Source: Actinoplanes sp. TFC3 (GTDB lineage Bacteria; Actinomycetota; Actinomycetes; Mycobacteriales; Micromonosporaceae). Taken from it: a DNA stretch of 64,000 nt. How positions within the stretch are numbered: the stretch's first letter is position 1; each line of letters starts with the position of its first letter. Where the stretch lies: positions 4,698,044-4,762,043 of the forward strand of contig NZ_LOJP01000001.1 of assembly GCF_001553785.1 (NCBI RefSeq), read 5' to 3'. The notes beneath the pieces were generated by a model, which ran no database searches, was not told the DNA's origin, and saw only the letters and a list, made by a program, of their open reading frames with translations. Positions 43,598-55,140 of this stretch are shown here, in pieces. The translations under genes and the position numbers were made by a program.

Positions 43598-44773
43598 TCA
43601 GCGGCGCTTCTGACCGCCGCTGGGACGGTTGCCGGCGCCGCCGCCGCGGTTGGTGCTGCGCTTGCCGGACGGGCGGGCCCCCGGGCGCGGCGTGGAGCCT
43701 GCCAGGGCGGGCACCTCACCCTCGGTTGCCGGCACGGCGGCCGGGCGGGTGCGCTCGCCGCGGGCCACGTCGCCCGAGCGGCCCGAGGAACGGCGGGCCA
43801 GGACGCGGGCGTTGTGGGCCTTGATCCGCGGCTCCTGGTCCTTGAGGGCGGCCAGCATCGGCGAGGCGAACATGATCGAGGAGAGCACGCCCAGGCCCAT
43901 GCCGACGAACAGCACCAGGCCGAGGTCCTTGAGCGTGCCGGCGCCGAGCAGGCCGGCGCCGATGAACAGCAGACCGCCGACCGGGAGCAGGGCCACCAGG
44001 CCGGTGTTGATCGAGCGCATCAGGGTCTGGTTGACCGCGAGGTTGGTGGCCTCGCCGTACGTCCGGGTGCTGCCGGCAGTGATGCCGCGGGTGTTCTCCT
44101 GCACCTTGTCGAACACCACGACGACGTCGTACAGGGAGAAACCGAGGATCGTCAGGAAGCCGATCACCGTCGACGGGGTGACCTCGAAGCCGACGAGCGA
44201 GTAGACGCCTGCGGTGAGCACCAGGTCGAGCAGCAGCGTGGACACCGCCGCCGCGGCCATCCGCCACTCGAAGCGGATGACCAGGTAACCCATCACCAGC
44301 ACCAGGAAGATGCCCAGGCCGAGCAGTGCCTGCTGGGTGACCTGGCCACCCCAGGCCGCGGAGACCAGGTCGTCACTGATCCGGTCGGCGGGCACGCCCA
44401 GATCCTTGACCAGCGCGTCCTTGACCGAGGTGGACTGCTCCTGGCTCAGCGATCCGGTGCGGACCGTGAAGCTGGCGTCGTTGCCGCTGCCGACCTGCTG
44501 GACGGTGCCGATCGAGGCTTCCCCGCTGACGCCGGCCGTGTCGATGGCCTTGGCCACCGCGCTCTTGGCCGCGTCCACGCTGCCGACGCTGGCCGGGAGC
44601 GTGAACTGGGTGCCGCCGGAGAACTCGATGCCCAGATGGAACCCGCGGATGAGGAAGCTGCCGATGGCGATGACGATCAGCGCCGCCGCAACCATGAACC
44701 ACATCTTGCGCCGGCCCACAATGTTGATGTTGGCCTCGCCCCGGTAGAGGCGATCGGCAAGGCCGTTGGCCAT
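43598..44773 (-). CDS. secF: protein-export membrane protein SecF
   Basis: 391 residues. First helix (MWFMVAAALIVIAIGSFLIRGFHLGIEFSGGTQFTL), large periplasmic loop, then five helices with VIGFLTILGFSLYDVVVVFDKVQENTR, the SecF family signature. With SecD it uses the proton gradient to pull exported proteins out of the Sec channel. The C-terminal 80 residues are basic and Pro/Gly-rich, cytoplasmic. One base separates it from secD. Confidence 0.97.
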   Translation of the reverse strand: MANGLADRLYRGEANINIVGRRKMWFMVAAALIVIAIGSFLIRGFHLGIEFSGGTQFTLPASVGSVDAAKSAVAKAIDTAGVSGEASIGTVQQVGSGNDASFTVRTGSLSQEQSTSVKDALVKDLGVPADRISDDLVSAAWGGQVTQQALLGLGIFLVLVMGYLVIRFEWRMAAAAVSTLLLDLVLTAGVYSLVGFEVTPSTVIGFLTILGFSLYDVVVVFDKVQENTRGITAGSTRTYGEATNLAVNQTLMRSINTGLVALLPVGGLLFIGAGLLGAGTLKDLGLVLFVGMGLGVLSSIMFASPMLAALKDQEPRIKAHNARVLARRSSGRSGDVARGERTRPAAVPATEGEVPALAGSTPRPGARPSGKRSTNRGGGAGNRPSGGQKRR

Positions 44774-44774
44774 G

Positions 44775-46691
44775 TCAGGCCTCCTTCTCGGTGGGCTGGC
44801 GCTTGAGGGCGCGGCCGAGGCCGCTGACCCGCGGCGACATGAACGCCCGCGTGTTCGCGAACAGCGTCATGATCGGGTGGCGGAACAGGAACACCACGAC
44901 GAGGTCGAGGACCGTGGACAGCCCCAGCGCGAACGCGAAGCCCTTCACCGCACCGATCGACACGATGTAGAGCACGACCGCCGCCATGATGGTGATGGTG
45001 TTGGCGGAGATGATGGTACGCCGCGCGCGGGCCCAGGCCCGGGGTACGGCACTGCGCGCGCTTCGACCCTCGTGGATCTCGTCCTTGAGGCGCTCGAAGT
45101 AGATGACAAACGAGTCAGCCGCGACACCGAGGGACACGATGAAGCCGGCGATGCCCGCGAGCGTCAGCGTGAAGCCCGTGGTGCGCCCGAGTACGACCAG
45201 CGCGCCGAAGGTCAGCAGGCCGGACAGCACCAGGCTCAGGAAGATCACCGAGCCGAGCAGGCGGTAGTAGAAGAACGCGTAGATCGCCACCAGGCCCAGG
45301 CCGATGCCCGCGGCGAGCAGGCCCGCCTCGAGCTGCTGGATGCCCAGGGTGGCCGAGACGCTCTGGGTCGAGACCGGCTTGAAGGTGACCGGCAGGGCGC
45401 CGTACTTGATCTGGTCGGCGAGTTCCTTGGCGCTGGCCGAGGTGAACGAGCCGGTGATCTGCGACTGGCCGCTGAGCACGCCCTGGATCTCGGGCGCCGA
45501 GATGACCGTCTTGTCGAGCACCACGGCGACCAGGCAGTGCGTGGCTCCGGTGGACAGCGCGGAGGCGGCGGTGAGGCACGGCGAGTTGGCGGCCGGCTGG
45601 AACGCCTCGCGGGTCAGCTCGGTCCACTTGCCCTGGCCGGGTCCGGTGAAGTCGAGCGACACGACCCACTGGCCCTGCTGCTGGTCGAGCTGCGGGCTGG
45701 CGGTGTCGATGTCGGTGCCGAGCACCTTGGCCACGTCCAGCAGCAGCTTGGCGCCGGTCTGGCACGCCACAACCTGCTGGGTCTCGGCGTCGATGGCACC
45801 GCTGGGCCGGGCTTCGAGCTGGTCACAGCTGATCGTCGGCACGTTGAACTGCATCGCGGCGGGCAGCGCGTTGACCTCGTCGCCGCTGAGCGTGTTGAAC
45901 GCCTTGTACTGCTGGGCCGCGGTCGGGTCGGTGGACAGGTCCACCGGGTCGGTGAGCTTCTCGGCGGCGGCCCAGGCGGCGGCGCCGACCTTCTTCTCGA
46001 TCGCGGCGCGCTGCTGCTTGACGTCCGCGGTTACCGGCGCGGGAGCGGCCGAACCGGACGGCGCCGGGGTGGCTGCGGCGGCCGGGGCAGACGCGGCGGC
46101 ACTCGGGCTCGGTGAGGGGGCCAGAGCCAGCTCGCCGCCGCCCTGCCCACCCGTGGACGGGCTGGCGCCGGTGGCGGCGGGGGCGCTGGCCTTCGCGCTC
46201 GCCTTGGCACTCGAGGCAGCGCTGCCGCTCGGGGCGGCGCTGGGCGCGGCGCTCGGCGGGTTCAGCGCGGCGCTGGCGTTGTCGCCGGTCGCCTTGAGCA
46301 CCATGCGGAAGCGCATCTGCGCGGCCTGGCCGACGTTTTTCAGCTGGTCGTTGGCCTCGCCGGCGACGGACACCACGATGTTGCGGTTGCCCTCGACGAC
46401 GACCTCGGCCTCGGCGACCCCGAGCGCGTTGACGCGCTGGTCGATGATCTTCCGGGCCTCTTCCATGCTGTTCTGGTTCGGGACCTGCCCGTTGGCCAGC
46501 AAGGACGCCTGATAGGTGGCCTGGGTGCCACCGATCAGGTCGAGGCCGAGCTTGGGGTGCAGCCGCTCGCCGTACCCGAGGCCCTTGGTCCCCGGTCCCC
46601 AGAACACCAGCACGTAGAGGATCGCGAAGAGGAGCCCGAGCACGGCGAGTTGCCGTCCGGGATGTGGTTGTCCCTGTGGTGGTCGTGCCAC
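44775..46691 (-). CDS. secD: protein-export membrane protein SecD
   Basis: 638 residues, GTG start. N-terminal helix, LGLDLIGGTQATYQA, and six-helix C-terminal part with VSLGVAADSFVIYFERLKDEI. The extracellular P1 region contains an insert of about 75 residues made mostly of Ala, Ser, Pro and Gly (near residues 140-215). Works with SecF and YajC. The insert probably forms a flexible tether and is unlike the compact enterobacterial SecD. Confidence 0.96.
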   Translation of the reverse strand: MARPPQGQPHPGRQLAVLGLLFAILYVLVFWGPGTKGLGYGERLHPKLGLDLIGGTQATYQASLLANGQVPNQNSMEEARKIIDQRVNALGVAEAEVVVEGNRNIVVSVAGEANDQLKNVGQAAQMRFRMVLKATGDNASAALNPPSAAPSAAPSGSAASSAKASAKASAPAATGASPSTGGQGGGELALAPSPSPSAAASAPAAAATPAPSGSAAPAPVTADVKQQRAAIEKKVGAAAWAAAEKLTDPVDLSTDPTAAQQYKAFNTLSGDEVNALPAAMQFNVPTISCDQLEARPSGAIDAETQQVVACQTGAKLLLDVAKVLGTDIDTASPQLDQQQGQWVVSLDFTGPGQGKWTELTREAFQPAANSPCLTAASALSTGATHCLVAVVLDKTVISAPEIQGVLSGQSQITGSFTSASAKELADQIKYGALPVTFKPVSTQSVSATLGIQQLEAGLLAAGIGLGLVAIYAFFYYRLLGSVIFLSLVLSGLLTFGALVVLGRTTGFTLTLAGIAGFIVSLGVAADSFVIYFERLKDEIHEGRSARSAVPRAWARARRTIISANTITIMAAVVLYIVSIGAVKGFAFALGLSTVLDLVVVFLFRHPIMTLFANTRAFMSPRVSGLGRALKRQPTEKEA

Positions 46692-46917
46692 GACTGTCGA
46701 ACTCCTCGTGCTGAGGGCTGCCGCGGGAGCGCGGCGGCAGGTGGGGATCGCTCGGGCGCAGGGTGGTCTCGAGCCGGAAGTGACGTTCCAGCCGATTTGC
46801 CCGGCGACGATTATTCACAACAACGGGCCGCTTGGGGAGGTTTCCTCGCCCGCGGCCTGGGGAACTAACACCACCTGCGACCCGCCGGGATCGGGCGGGC
46901 CGGGGTGGAAGGGCAGG

Positions 46918-47319
46918 TCAGTCCTTGGACTTGCGCGTTTCGACGACCGGGTTGGGGATCGGGTCGTCGGCGACCGGCTCGGCCACGACGGGCTCCTCGG
47001 CAAGCGGCTCGGCAGCGGTGGCCGCGGCAGCGTCCTGCTTGACCACGCGGGCGATGGCCGGGCGCGCGTAGCGGGCGTTGACCCCGGGCGCGATCTCCAC
47101 AGTGACCACGTCGTCAGTGACCTCGACGACGGTGGCGTGCAGACCGCCGATGGTGACGATCTCGTCGCCGGGACCCAGCGCCGACTGCATGGCCTGCGCC
47201 TCGCGGCGCCGCTTCTGCTGCGGGCGGATCATCATGAAATACATGACGCCGAAGAGCAGGACAATAAGGAGCAGGGGCGCGAAACTGCCGCCTTCGCCTG
47301 CAGGCGCTGCGAAATACAC
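46918..47319 (-). CDS. yajC: preprotein translocase subunit YajC
   Basis: 133 residues from GTG 47319, which has GGAAGG eight bases upstream and gives the usual YFAAPAGE start; a GTG ten codons earlier is less likely. One membrane helix (LLLIVLLFGVMYFMMIRPQQKRRRE), then the conserved LGPGDEIVTIGGLHATVVEV. The last 35 residues are acidic. Accessory subunit of SecDF; 226 bases upstream of secD. Confidence 0.93.
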   Translation of the reverse strand: MYFAAPAGEGGSFAPLLLIVLLFGVMYFMMIRPQQKRRREAQAMQSALGPGDEIVTIGGLHATVVEVTDDVVTVEIAPGVNARYARPAIARVVKQDAAAATAAEPLAEEPVVAEPVADDPIPNPVVETRKSKD

Positions 47320-47452
47320 GAGGTGAACCTTCCGTGGGGCCGCCACCACTGCCGCAGGGGGCGTGGCGCGACGATAGAAACATCCCGCTGGACGGCGGCG
47401 AGTCTAATCCCTCTTCCTGGGAACTTGTGGACCGGCACACGTCTCGTTCACA

Positions 47453-49182
<1,730 letters not shown>

Positions 49183-49186
<4 letters not shown>

Positions 49187-49788
49187 CGCGTGCGGCCCAG
49201 TAGCCGGATGGCCTGGCGCAGCAGGATCGGCACCGGGGGCGTCTCACCGCCGTCGAGGGATTCCGAGACCGCCGCCACCGCCTGGTCGGCCTGCTGGGCG
49301 GACCAGCCCAGCGCGATGACACCCTGACGGACCTGCTCCTGCCAGCCCCCGTTGAGTGCCCCGGCCACGCCGTCGGCGCCCGTGGACACCGCGCCGATGC
49401 GGTCGCGCAGCTCCAGGACGAGCCGTTCGGCGCCCTTCTTGCCGATGCCGGGCACCCGGGTCAGCGCGGAGATGTCGCCGGCTGAGATGGCCCGGCGCAC
49501 GGCCTCGGGCTGGTGCACGGCCAGCACTGCCTGGGCGATCCGGGGCCCGATGCCGCTGGCGGTCTGCAGCAGCTCGAACAGGTGCTTCTCGTCGTCGTCG
49601 GCGAAGCCGTACAGCGTCAGCGAGTCCTCGCGGACGACCAGGCTGGTGGCGAGCCGGGCCTCGGTGCCGGTGCGCAGCGAGGCGAGCGTGCCGGGCGCGC
49701 ACTGCACGGCGAGGCCGACGCCGCCGACCTCGATGACGGCGGTGTCGGCGGCGATCGCGGCGACCACGCCACGCACGCTGGCGATCAT
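49183..49788 (-). CDS. ruvA: Holliday junction protein RuvA
   Basis: 201 residues from ATG 49788 with AGGAG upstream. N-terminal OB fold (MIASVRGVVAAIAADTAVIEV), two helix-hairpin-helix motifs (LLQTASGIGPRIAQAVLA, LTRVPGIGKKGAERLVLELRD) and the C-terminal RuvB-binding domain. It holds the four-way junction for RuvB. Overlaps ruvC and ruvB by four bases each. Confidence 0.96.
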
Positions 49789-50321
49789 CGACGAGCTCCT
49801 GTTCTGCGAAGGGCGGCCTTCACGGCGGCGGCTTGCAAGCGGTTGCGGGTGCCACCGCGCCAGATGTGGCAGATGGCGATGGCGAGCGCGTCGGCCGCGT
49901 CGGCCGGGCGGGGTGGGCCGTCGAGGTTGAGCAGCCGGGTGACCATGCTGGTGACCTGGGCCTTGCCGGCCGTGCCGGAGCCGGTGACGGCGGCCTTGAC
50001 CTCGCTGGGGGTGTACGTCTGCACGGGCAGCCCGGCCCGCGCGCCGGCCAGGATGCCGATGCCGCTGGCCTGGGCCGTACCCGTAATGGTCTGGGTGTTG
50101 TGCTGGCTGAACACCCGCTCGACGGCCACGCTGTCGGGCGTGTGCTCGGCAACCAGCTCGCCGAGCGACCGGTCGAGGTGCAGCAGCCGCTGGGCGATGT
50201 CGTCGTCCGGCTCGGTGTAGACCACGTAATAGCCGATCAGCTTGCAGGTCCGGCCGGGCTGTCCCTCCACCACGCCGACGCCGCACCTGGTCAGGCCGGG
50301 GTCGATGCCGAGTACCCGCAC
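49785..50321 (-). CDS. ruvC: crossover junction endodeoxyribonuclease RuvC
   Basis: 178 residues from GTG 50321, with GGGGG upstream. The four acidic residues of the active site are at D7 (LGIDPG), E68 (AVERVFSQ), D141 and D144 (DAADALAIAICH). It resolves Holliday junctions. First gene of the ruvCAB operon. Confidence 0.96.
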   Translation of the reverse strand: MRVLGIDPGLTRCGVGVVEGQPGRTCKLIGYYVVYTEPDDDIAQRLLHLDRSLGELVAEHTPDSVAVERVFSQHNTQTITGTAQASGIGILAGARAGLPVQTYTPSEVKAAVTGSGTAGKAQVTSMVTRLLNLDGPPRPADAADALAIAICHIWRGGTRNRLQAAAVKAALRRTGARR

Positions 50322-50432
50322 GTGGCCCCCTTTGCTCGGACGTGTGTTCGACACCCTAGTACGCCCGGCCACAGCGGCCACATCCGACACACGCCGTACC
50401 ACCTCTTGCACTGTGACCGGGGTCACCGGACC

Positions 50433-50966
50433 ATGGAGGACGTGGCCTATCTGTTCCCACCGATGAACGACGAGCCGCCGCCGGACTACCTGGCGTTCGT
50501 GGCCGAGCGCCTGCCCGGCGTGCATCGTGAGGCCATGCGCCTGGCCGGCGGTGACGTGCAGGCGGGCGGGTCGCTGACCATGGACGTCCTCACCGATGTG
50601 GCCGGTCATTGGCGCCGCCTGGATTGGCAGCGGCGCTTGCACAATCCCCGGGCAAAGGACGACTATCTGCGGCGCCGCCTCGAAACAAGAACGAAGCTGT
50701 GGCGCGAGGAGCAGATCCATCCGGTCGACGTGCTGGTGCAGCGGCCGCCGGGAAACAATTCCCACCCCGCCCGATCGGTTGCGCAACGACTTGCGTCGCT
50801 CATTTGCGCACCGGTACGTCCAGAGCGCACCACCTTGGCCGACGCAGCAATCGCCTGGGTGCACGCCTGTCGCCGAGCCACCTGGCATCGCTATATCCGG
50901 GTAACGGCGGGCAGTTTCCTGTTGCTGTTCTCGATGATGCACTTCATGTCGCAGGCTTCGAGTTAG
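50433..50966 (+). CDS. conserved hypothetical protein with C-terminal membrane helix
   Basis: 177 residues from ATG 50433; GTG 50443 is not in frame. Residues 1-120 are polar with many Arg (HWRRLDWQRRLHNPRAKDDYLRRRLETR), and a hydrophobic stretch near the C-terminus (YIRVTAGSFLLLFSMMHFMS) may be one membrane helix. Divergent from ruvC and convergent with yebC. No family recognised. Confidence 0.6.
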   Translation: MEDVAYLFPPMNDEPPPDYLAFVAERLPGVHREAMRLAGGDVQAGGSLTMDVLTDVAGHWRRLDWQRRLHNPRAKDDYLRRRLETRTKLWREEQIHPVDVLVQRPPGNNSHPARSVAQRLASLICAPVRPERTTLADAAIAWVHACRRATWHRYIRVTAGSFLLLFSMMHFMSQASS

Positions 50967-51060
50967 CTGTCCTGCTGGGACTTGTCGAGCGATGCAGGTG
51001 AACCACACGGGGCCGGTCCTAGCCGACCAGCCCCGTCACCGTAATCCGGCCAGGTGCGCC

Positions 51061-51813
51061 TCAGGCGTCGATCGCCGCCATGATCTCGTCGCTGACGTCG
51101 AAGTTGGCGTAGATGTTCTGCACGTCGTCGCAGTCCTCGAGGACGTCGATCAGCTTGAACACCTTGCGGGCCGCGTCCTCGTCCACCGGCACCGTCATGG
51201 TCGGCACCAGCGACGACTCGGCCGAGTCGTAGTCGATGCCGGCGTCCTGCAGCGCCGTCCGCACCGCGATCAGGTCGGTCGGCTCGCTGACCACCTCGAA
51301 CGAGTCGCCCAGGTCGTTGATCTCCTCGGCCCCGGCGTCGAGCACCGCGAGCATGAGGTCGTCCTCGGAGTTGCTCTCCTTGGGGACGATGACCACGCCC
51401 TTGCGGTTGAACAGGTACGACACCGAGCCCGCGTCGGCGAACGTGCCGCCGTTGCGGGTCAGCGCCGTGCGCACCTCGGTGGCCGCGCGGTTGCGGTTGT
51501 CGGTGAGGCATTCGATCAGCAGCGCGACACCGTTGGGGCCGTAGCCCTCGTACATGATGGTCTGCCAGTCGGCGCCACCGGCTTCGAGGCCGGAGCCGCG
51601 CTTCACCGCGTTGTCGATGTTGTTGTTGGGCACGGAGCTCTTCTTCGCCTTCTGAATGGCGTCGTAGAGCGTCGGGTTGCCGGCCGGGTCACCGCCGCCA
51701 GTGCGGGCCGCGACCTCGATGTTCTTGATGAGCTTGGCGAACATCTTGCCGCGCTTGGCGTCGATGACCGCCTTCTTGTGCTTGGTTGTCGCCCATTTTG
51801 AGTGGCCGGACAT
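51061..51813 (-). CDS. yebC: YebC/PmpR-type transcription/translation factor
   Basis: 250 residues starting MSGHSKWATTKHKKAVIDAKRGKMFAKLIKNIEVAAR, the family signature, then the YGPNGVALLIECLTDNRNRAATEVR core. These proteins bind DNA or aid translation of proline stretches. Conserved place between pdxT and ruvC. Confidence 0.97.
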   Translation of the reverse strand: MSGHSKWATTKHKKAVIDAKRGKMFAKLIKNIEVAARTGGGDPAGNPTLYDAIQKAKKSSVPNNNIDNAVKRGSGLEAGGADWQTIMYEGYGPNGVALLIECLTDNRNRAATEVRTALTRNGGTFADAGSVSYLFNRKGVVIVPKESNSEDDLMLAVLDAGAEEINDLGDSFEVVSEPTDLIAVRTALQDAGIDYDSAESSLVPTMTVPVDEDAARKVFKLIDVLEDCDDVQNIYANFDVSDEIMAAIDA

Positions 51814-51835
51814 GCAAAACCTCCGTGTAAGACCT

Positions 51836-52444
51836 CTACCGTGCGTCTTGGGCCTGGCGGACCATCTCGACGAAGTACCGGTGAACGCGGAGGTCTCCGG
51901 TCAGCTCCGGGTGGAAAGCCGTGGCGAGCAGGTTGCCCTGCCGAACGGCGACAATCCTACCGGCGGCGGGTCCATCGGTGACGCGGCCCAGCACCCGTAC
52001 GTCCGGTCCGGTCTTTTCCACCCAGGGCGCGCGGATGAACACGGCGTGAAAATCGCCGCCTTCGACGTCCTCGATGTGCACCGCGGCTTCGAACGAGTCG
52101 ACCTGCCGGCCGAAGGCGTTGCGGCGCACTGTCATGTCGATGCCGGCAAACGACTCCTGGTCGGGCCGGCCGTCCAGGACGGTCGCGGCGAGCATGATCA
52201 TGCCGGCGCAGGAGCCGTAGACGGGCATGTCGCCGGCGATGCGCTTGCGGATGGGGTCGAGCAGGCCGAACGAGATGGCCAGGTTGCTCATGGTGGTCGA
52301 CTCGCCGCCGGGGATCACCAGCGCGTCGGCGTCGTCCAGCTCGCTCGCGCGGCGGATCGGCCGGGCGAGCACGTCGCTCTCGGCCAGTGCGGTCAGGTGC
52401 TCGCGCACGTCGCCCTGCAACGCGAGCACCCCGACGGTCACCAT
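51836..52444 (-). CDS. pdxT: PLP synthase glutaminase subunit
   Basis: 202 residues. Class I-like glutaminase triad: Cys in YGSCAGMIMLA, His and Glu in AFHPELTGD, plus GGESTTM. It makes ammonia from glutamine for PdxS. The start overlaps the end of pdxS by seven bases. Confidence 0.96.
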   Translation of the reverse strand: MVTVGVLALQGDVREHLTALAESDVLARPIRRASELDDADALVIPGGESTTMSNLAISFGLLDPIRKRIAGDMPVYGSCAGMIMLAATVLDGRPDQESFAGIDMTVRRNAFGRQVDSFEAAVHIEDVEGGDFHAVFIRAPWVEKTGPDVRVLGRVTDGPAAGRIVAVRQGNLLATAFHPELTGDLRVHRYFVEMVRQAQDAR

Positions 52445-53334
52445 CCGCGCGACGCCAGGCGGTGCGGCTGCGGGACGTCCTCGACGTTGATGCCGACCAT
52501 GGCCTCGCCCAACCCGCGCGACACCTTGGCGATCACGTCGGGGTCGTCGTGGAAGGTGGTGGCCTTGACGATGGCCGACGCGCGCTGGGCCGGGTTGCCG
52601 GACTTGAAGATGCCCGAGCCGACGAACACGCCCTCGGCGCCGAGCTGCATCATCATGGCCGCGTCGGCGGGCGTGGCAATGCCCCCGGCGGTGAACATGA
52701 CCACCGGCAGCTTGCCCGCCTCGGCGACCTCCTTGACCAGCTCGTACGGCGCCTGCAGCTCCTTGGCCGCGACGAACAGCTCGTCCTCGGGCAGCGAGGT
52801 CAGCCGGCGGATCTCACCCCGGATGGTGCGCATGTGGGTGGTGGCGTTGGAGACGTCACCGGTGCCGGCCTCGCCCTTGGAGCGGATCATGGCCGCGCCC
52901 TCGGTGATGCGGCGCAGCGCCTCGCCCAGGTTGGTGGCGCCACAGACGAACGGCGCGGTGAACGCCCATTTGTCGATGTGGTTGGCGTAGTCGGCAGGGG
53001 TCAGCACCTCGGACTCGTCGATGTAGTCGACGCCAAGCGACTGCAGCACCCGGGCCTCGACGAAGTGGCCGATGCGGGCCTTGGCCATAACCGGGATCGA
53101 GACGGCGGCGATGATGCCGTCGATCATGTCGGGGTCGCTCATCCGGGAGACGCCGCCCTGGGCCCGGATGTCGGCGGGCACCCGTTCGAGCGCCATGACG
53201 GCCACCGCGCCGGCATCCTCGGCGATCTTGGCCTGCTCGGGGGTGACCACATCCATGATCACACCGCCCTTGAGCATCTCGGCCATGCCGCGCTTGACGC
53301 GAGCGGTTCCGGTGGTGGGACGGCTGTCGGACAC
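52438..53334 (-). CDS. pdxS: PLP synthase subunit PdxS
   Basis: 298 residues. MLKGGVIMDVVTPEQAKIAEDAGAVAVMALERVPADIRAQGGVSRMSDP is diagnostic; Lys in MAKARIGHFVEA and GEAGTGDV mark the active site. It condenses ribose 5-phosphate, glyceraldehyde 3-phosphate and ammonia to pyridoxal 5-phosphate. Forms the 24-subunit complex with PdxT. Confidence 0.97.
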   Translation of the reverse strand: MSDSRPTTGTARVKRGMAEMLKGGVIMDVVTPEQAKIAEDAGAVAVMALERVPADIRAQGGVSRMSDPDMIDGIIAAVSIPVMAKARIGHFVEARVLQSLGVDYIDESEVLTPADYANHIDKWAFTAPFVCGATNLGEALRRITEGAAMIRSKGEAGTGDVSNATTHMRTIRGEIRRLTSLPEDELFVAAKELQAPYELVKEVAEAGKLPVVMFTAGGIATPADAAMMMQLGAEGVFVGSGIFKSGNPAQRASAIVKATTFHDDPDVIAKVSRGLGEAMVGINVEDVPQPHRLASRGW

Positions 53335-53406
53335 GACGACTCCTCACAGATCTGCCACAAGACGTAAGAGAGCCTAGGACGCCGCCGGGGCCGGGGAGAT
53401 GGCCAA

Positions 53407-53949
53407 TCAACCCCCGATTGGACTGCTCAGCGAAACGTCGGGGGCGGACCGCTGGGTCACGGTCACCGGCTCGGGCAGTGTGGGATCAACAATGTCGAAA
53501 TAACGCGGCCGCTGATAGCGACGGGACAATCCGATGACCCGTACGAGCGGGCGCCGCCGTGCGGTCAAGGCGTCGCGGACCAGGTCGGTGTGCACCTGGC
53601 GGGCCAGGGCGACCCGGCGGCTGGCGGCCACCAGGGTGCGCAACTCCGGGTCGGCACCGGAGACGGGCACCGCGCGCAGGTGGCGGGTGAGGTCGTTCTC
53701 GGCCACCTCCCGCTCGTCGTCACCGGCATCCAGGGCGAGGCGGGCAGCCGTGTAGAGCGACGGTGAGTCGGCGAGTTCGGCAACCACGGCAGCAGCCGCA
53801 GCCCGGCGCACGAGATGGGCGTCCAGGGCCCGGCCGGCCGACTGGGCGCGCACGTGGACCCGTTCGACGCGGTGCGCGGTCCAGGCCAGGTACGCCGTCA
53901 GCAGCACCCCCACCGCGATCGCTCCGATGACCCACCACATGCGGGGCAT
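53407..53949 (-). CDS. membrane-anchored hypothetical protein (LemA-like layout)
   Basis: 180 residues. One N-terminal helix (WWVIGAIAVGVLLTAYLAWTA), then an Ala/Arg-rich helical region reminiscent of LemA-type bundles (SAGRALDAHLVRRAAAAAVVAELADSPSLYTAARLALDAGDDEREVAENDLTRHL). Lies between pimA and pdxS where actinobacteria often have an uncharacterised gene. The LemA likeness is weak; function unknown. Confidence 0.65.
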   Translation of the reverse strand: MPRMWWVIGAIAVGVLLTAYLAWTAHRVERVHVRAQSAGRALDAHLVRRAAAAAVVAELADSPSLYTAARLALDAGDDEREVAENDLTRHLRAVPVSGADPELRTLVAASRRVALARQVHTDLVRDALTARRRPLVRVIGLSRRYQRPRYFDIVDPTLPEPVTVTQRSAPDVSLSSPIGG

Positions 53950-53974
53950 CGTAATGCCTGACCGTTACGGTTGG

Positions 53975-55129
53975 TTACGCCCTGGGCCGTGGTTCGGCCC
54001 ACTCTTCGTCGATGACGCGGCCATCCGTGGCCTCGATCGCCGTTGCGTATACCTCAAGAACACGCTGAGCGACGGAAGGCCAGTCGAAGGCGTCCACCGC
54101 CACGCGTGCGCAGGCCGCCAGCGAGGCCCGGCGTTCGGGGTCGTCGAGCAGCGAACCGAGCAACGTGGCCAGGACCGCGGCGTCCCCGGTGGGGAACAGG
54201 GCCCCGGCCCGCCCGCCGTCGAGGACCCGGCGGAACGCGTCAAGATCACTCGCTGCGATCGCCGCTCCGGCCGCCATGGCCTCGGTCAGGATCATGCCGA
54301 ACGACTCGCCGCCGGTGTTGGGCGCCACATAGATGTCCACGCTACGCAGCATCCGGGCCTTGTCCGCCTCGGTGACCAGCCCGAGGAACTCGATGCGCGG
54401 ATGCAGCTCGGCCGGGAACTGGTCGAACAGCGTGTCGCGGTCACCCGGTCCGGCCACCAGCAGGCGCAGGCCGGGGCGGGAGCGGGCCAGGTCGACGTAC
54501 GCGCCACGCAGGATCTCGAAGCCCTTGCGCGGCTCGGTGAAACGTCCGAGGAAACCCAGGGTGCCCCCGGATCCGGGCCAGCCGGGAAGGGGTTGCGCGG
54601 CGGCGAACTTGGCGACCGCCACGCCGTTGGGGATCTCGACCGCGCCGCCGCCGAGGTGCTCGACCTGCACCTTGCGGGCCAGCTCGCTGACCGCGATCCG
54701 GGCGGTGATCTTCTCCACGACCAGTTGCAACAGGCCCTGAGCAGCGGAAAGGGCCCGGGAGCGGGTCATCGCGGTGTGGAAGGTGGCGACCACCGGGCCG
54801 CGCGCGGACAGCACCGCCAGCAGCGACAGGCTCAGCGTCATCGGCTCGTGCACGTGCAGCACATCGAAGTTGCCGCGGGCCAGCCAGCGCCGCACCCGGG
54901 CAGTGGACACCGGGCCGAACGCGATGCGCGCCACGGACCCGTTGTACGGCAGCGGCAACGCCCGCCCGGCCGGCACCACGTACGGCGGCAGCTCGGCATC
55001 CTCGTCGGCCGGGGCCAGCACGCTCACCTCGTGGCCCAGCCCGATCAGCGCCTCGGCGAGGTCGACGATGTGGTTCTGCACACCGCCGGGCACGTCGAAG
55101 GAGTACGGCGAGACAATCCCGATCCGCAC
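53975..55129 (-). CDS. pimA: phosphatidylinositol mannosyltransferase (GT4)
   Basis: 384 residues from GTG 55129 with GAGGGGGG upstream. GIVSPYSFDVPGGVQNHIVDLA at the N-terminus and LGFLGRFTEPRKGFEILRGAY, APNTGGESFGMILTEAMAAG near the C-terminus are PimA/GT-B features. It adds the first mannose from GDP-mannose to phosphatidylinositol at the inner membrane face. Directly follows the PIM acyltransferase gene, as in mycobacteria. Confidence 0.93.
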   Translation of the reverse strand: MRIGIVSPYSFDVPGGVQNHIVDLAEALIGLGHEVSVLAPADEDAELPPYVVPAGRALPLPYNGSVARIAFGPVSTARVRRWLARGNFDVLHVHEPMTLSLSLLAVLSARGPVVATFHTAMTRSRALSAAQGLLQLVVEKITARIAVSELARKVQVEHLGGGAVEIPNGVAVAKFAAAQPLPGWPGSGGTLGFLGRFTEPRKGFEILRGAYVDLARSRPGLRLLVAGPGDRDTLFDQFPAELHPRIEFLGLVTEADKARMLRSVDIYVAPNTGGESFGMILTEAMAAGAAIAASDLDAFRRVLDGGRAGALFPTGDAAVLATLLGSLLDDPERRASLAACARVAVDAFDWPSVAQRVLEVYATAIEATDGRVIDEEWAEPRPRA

Positions 55130-55140
55130 GCCGCCCCCCT

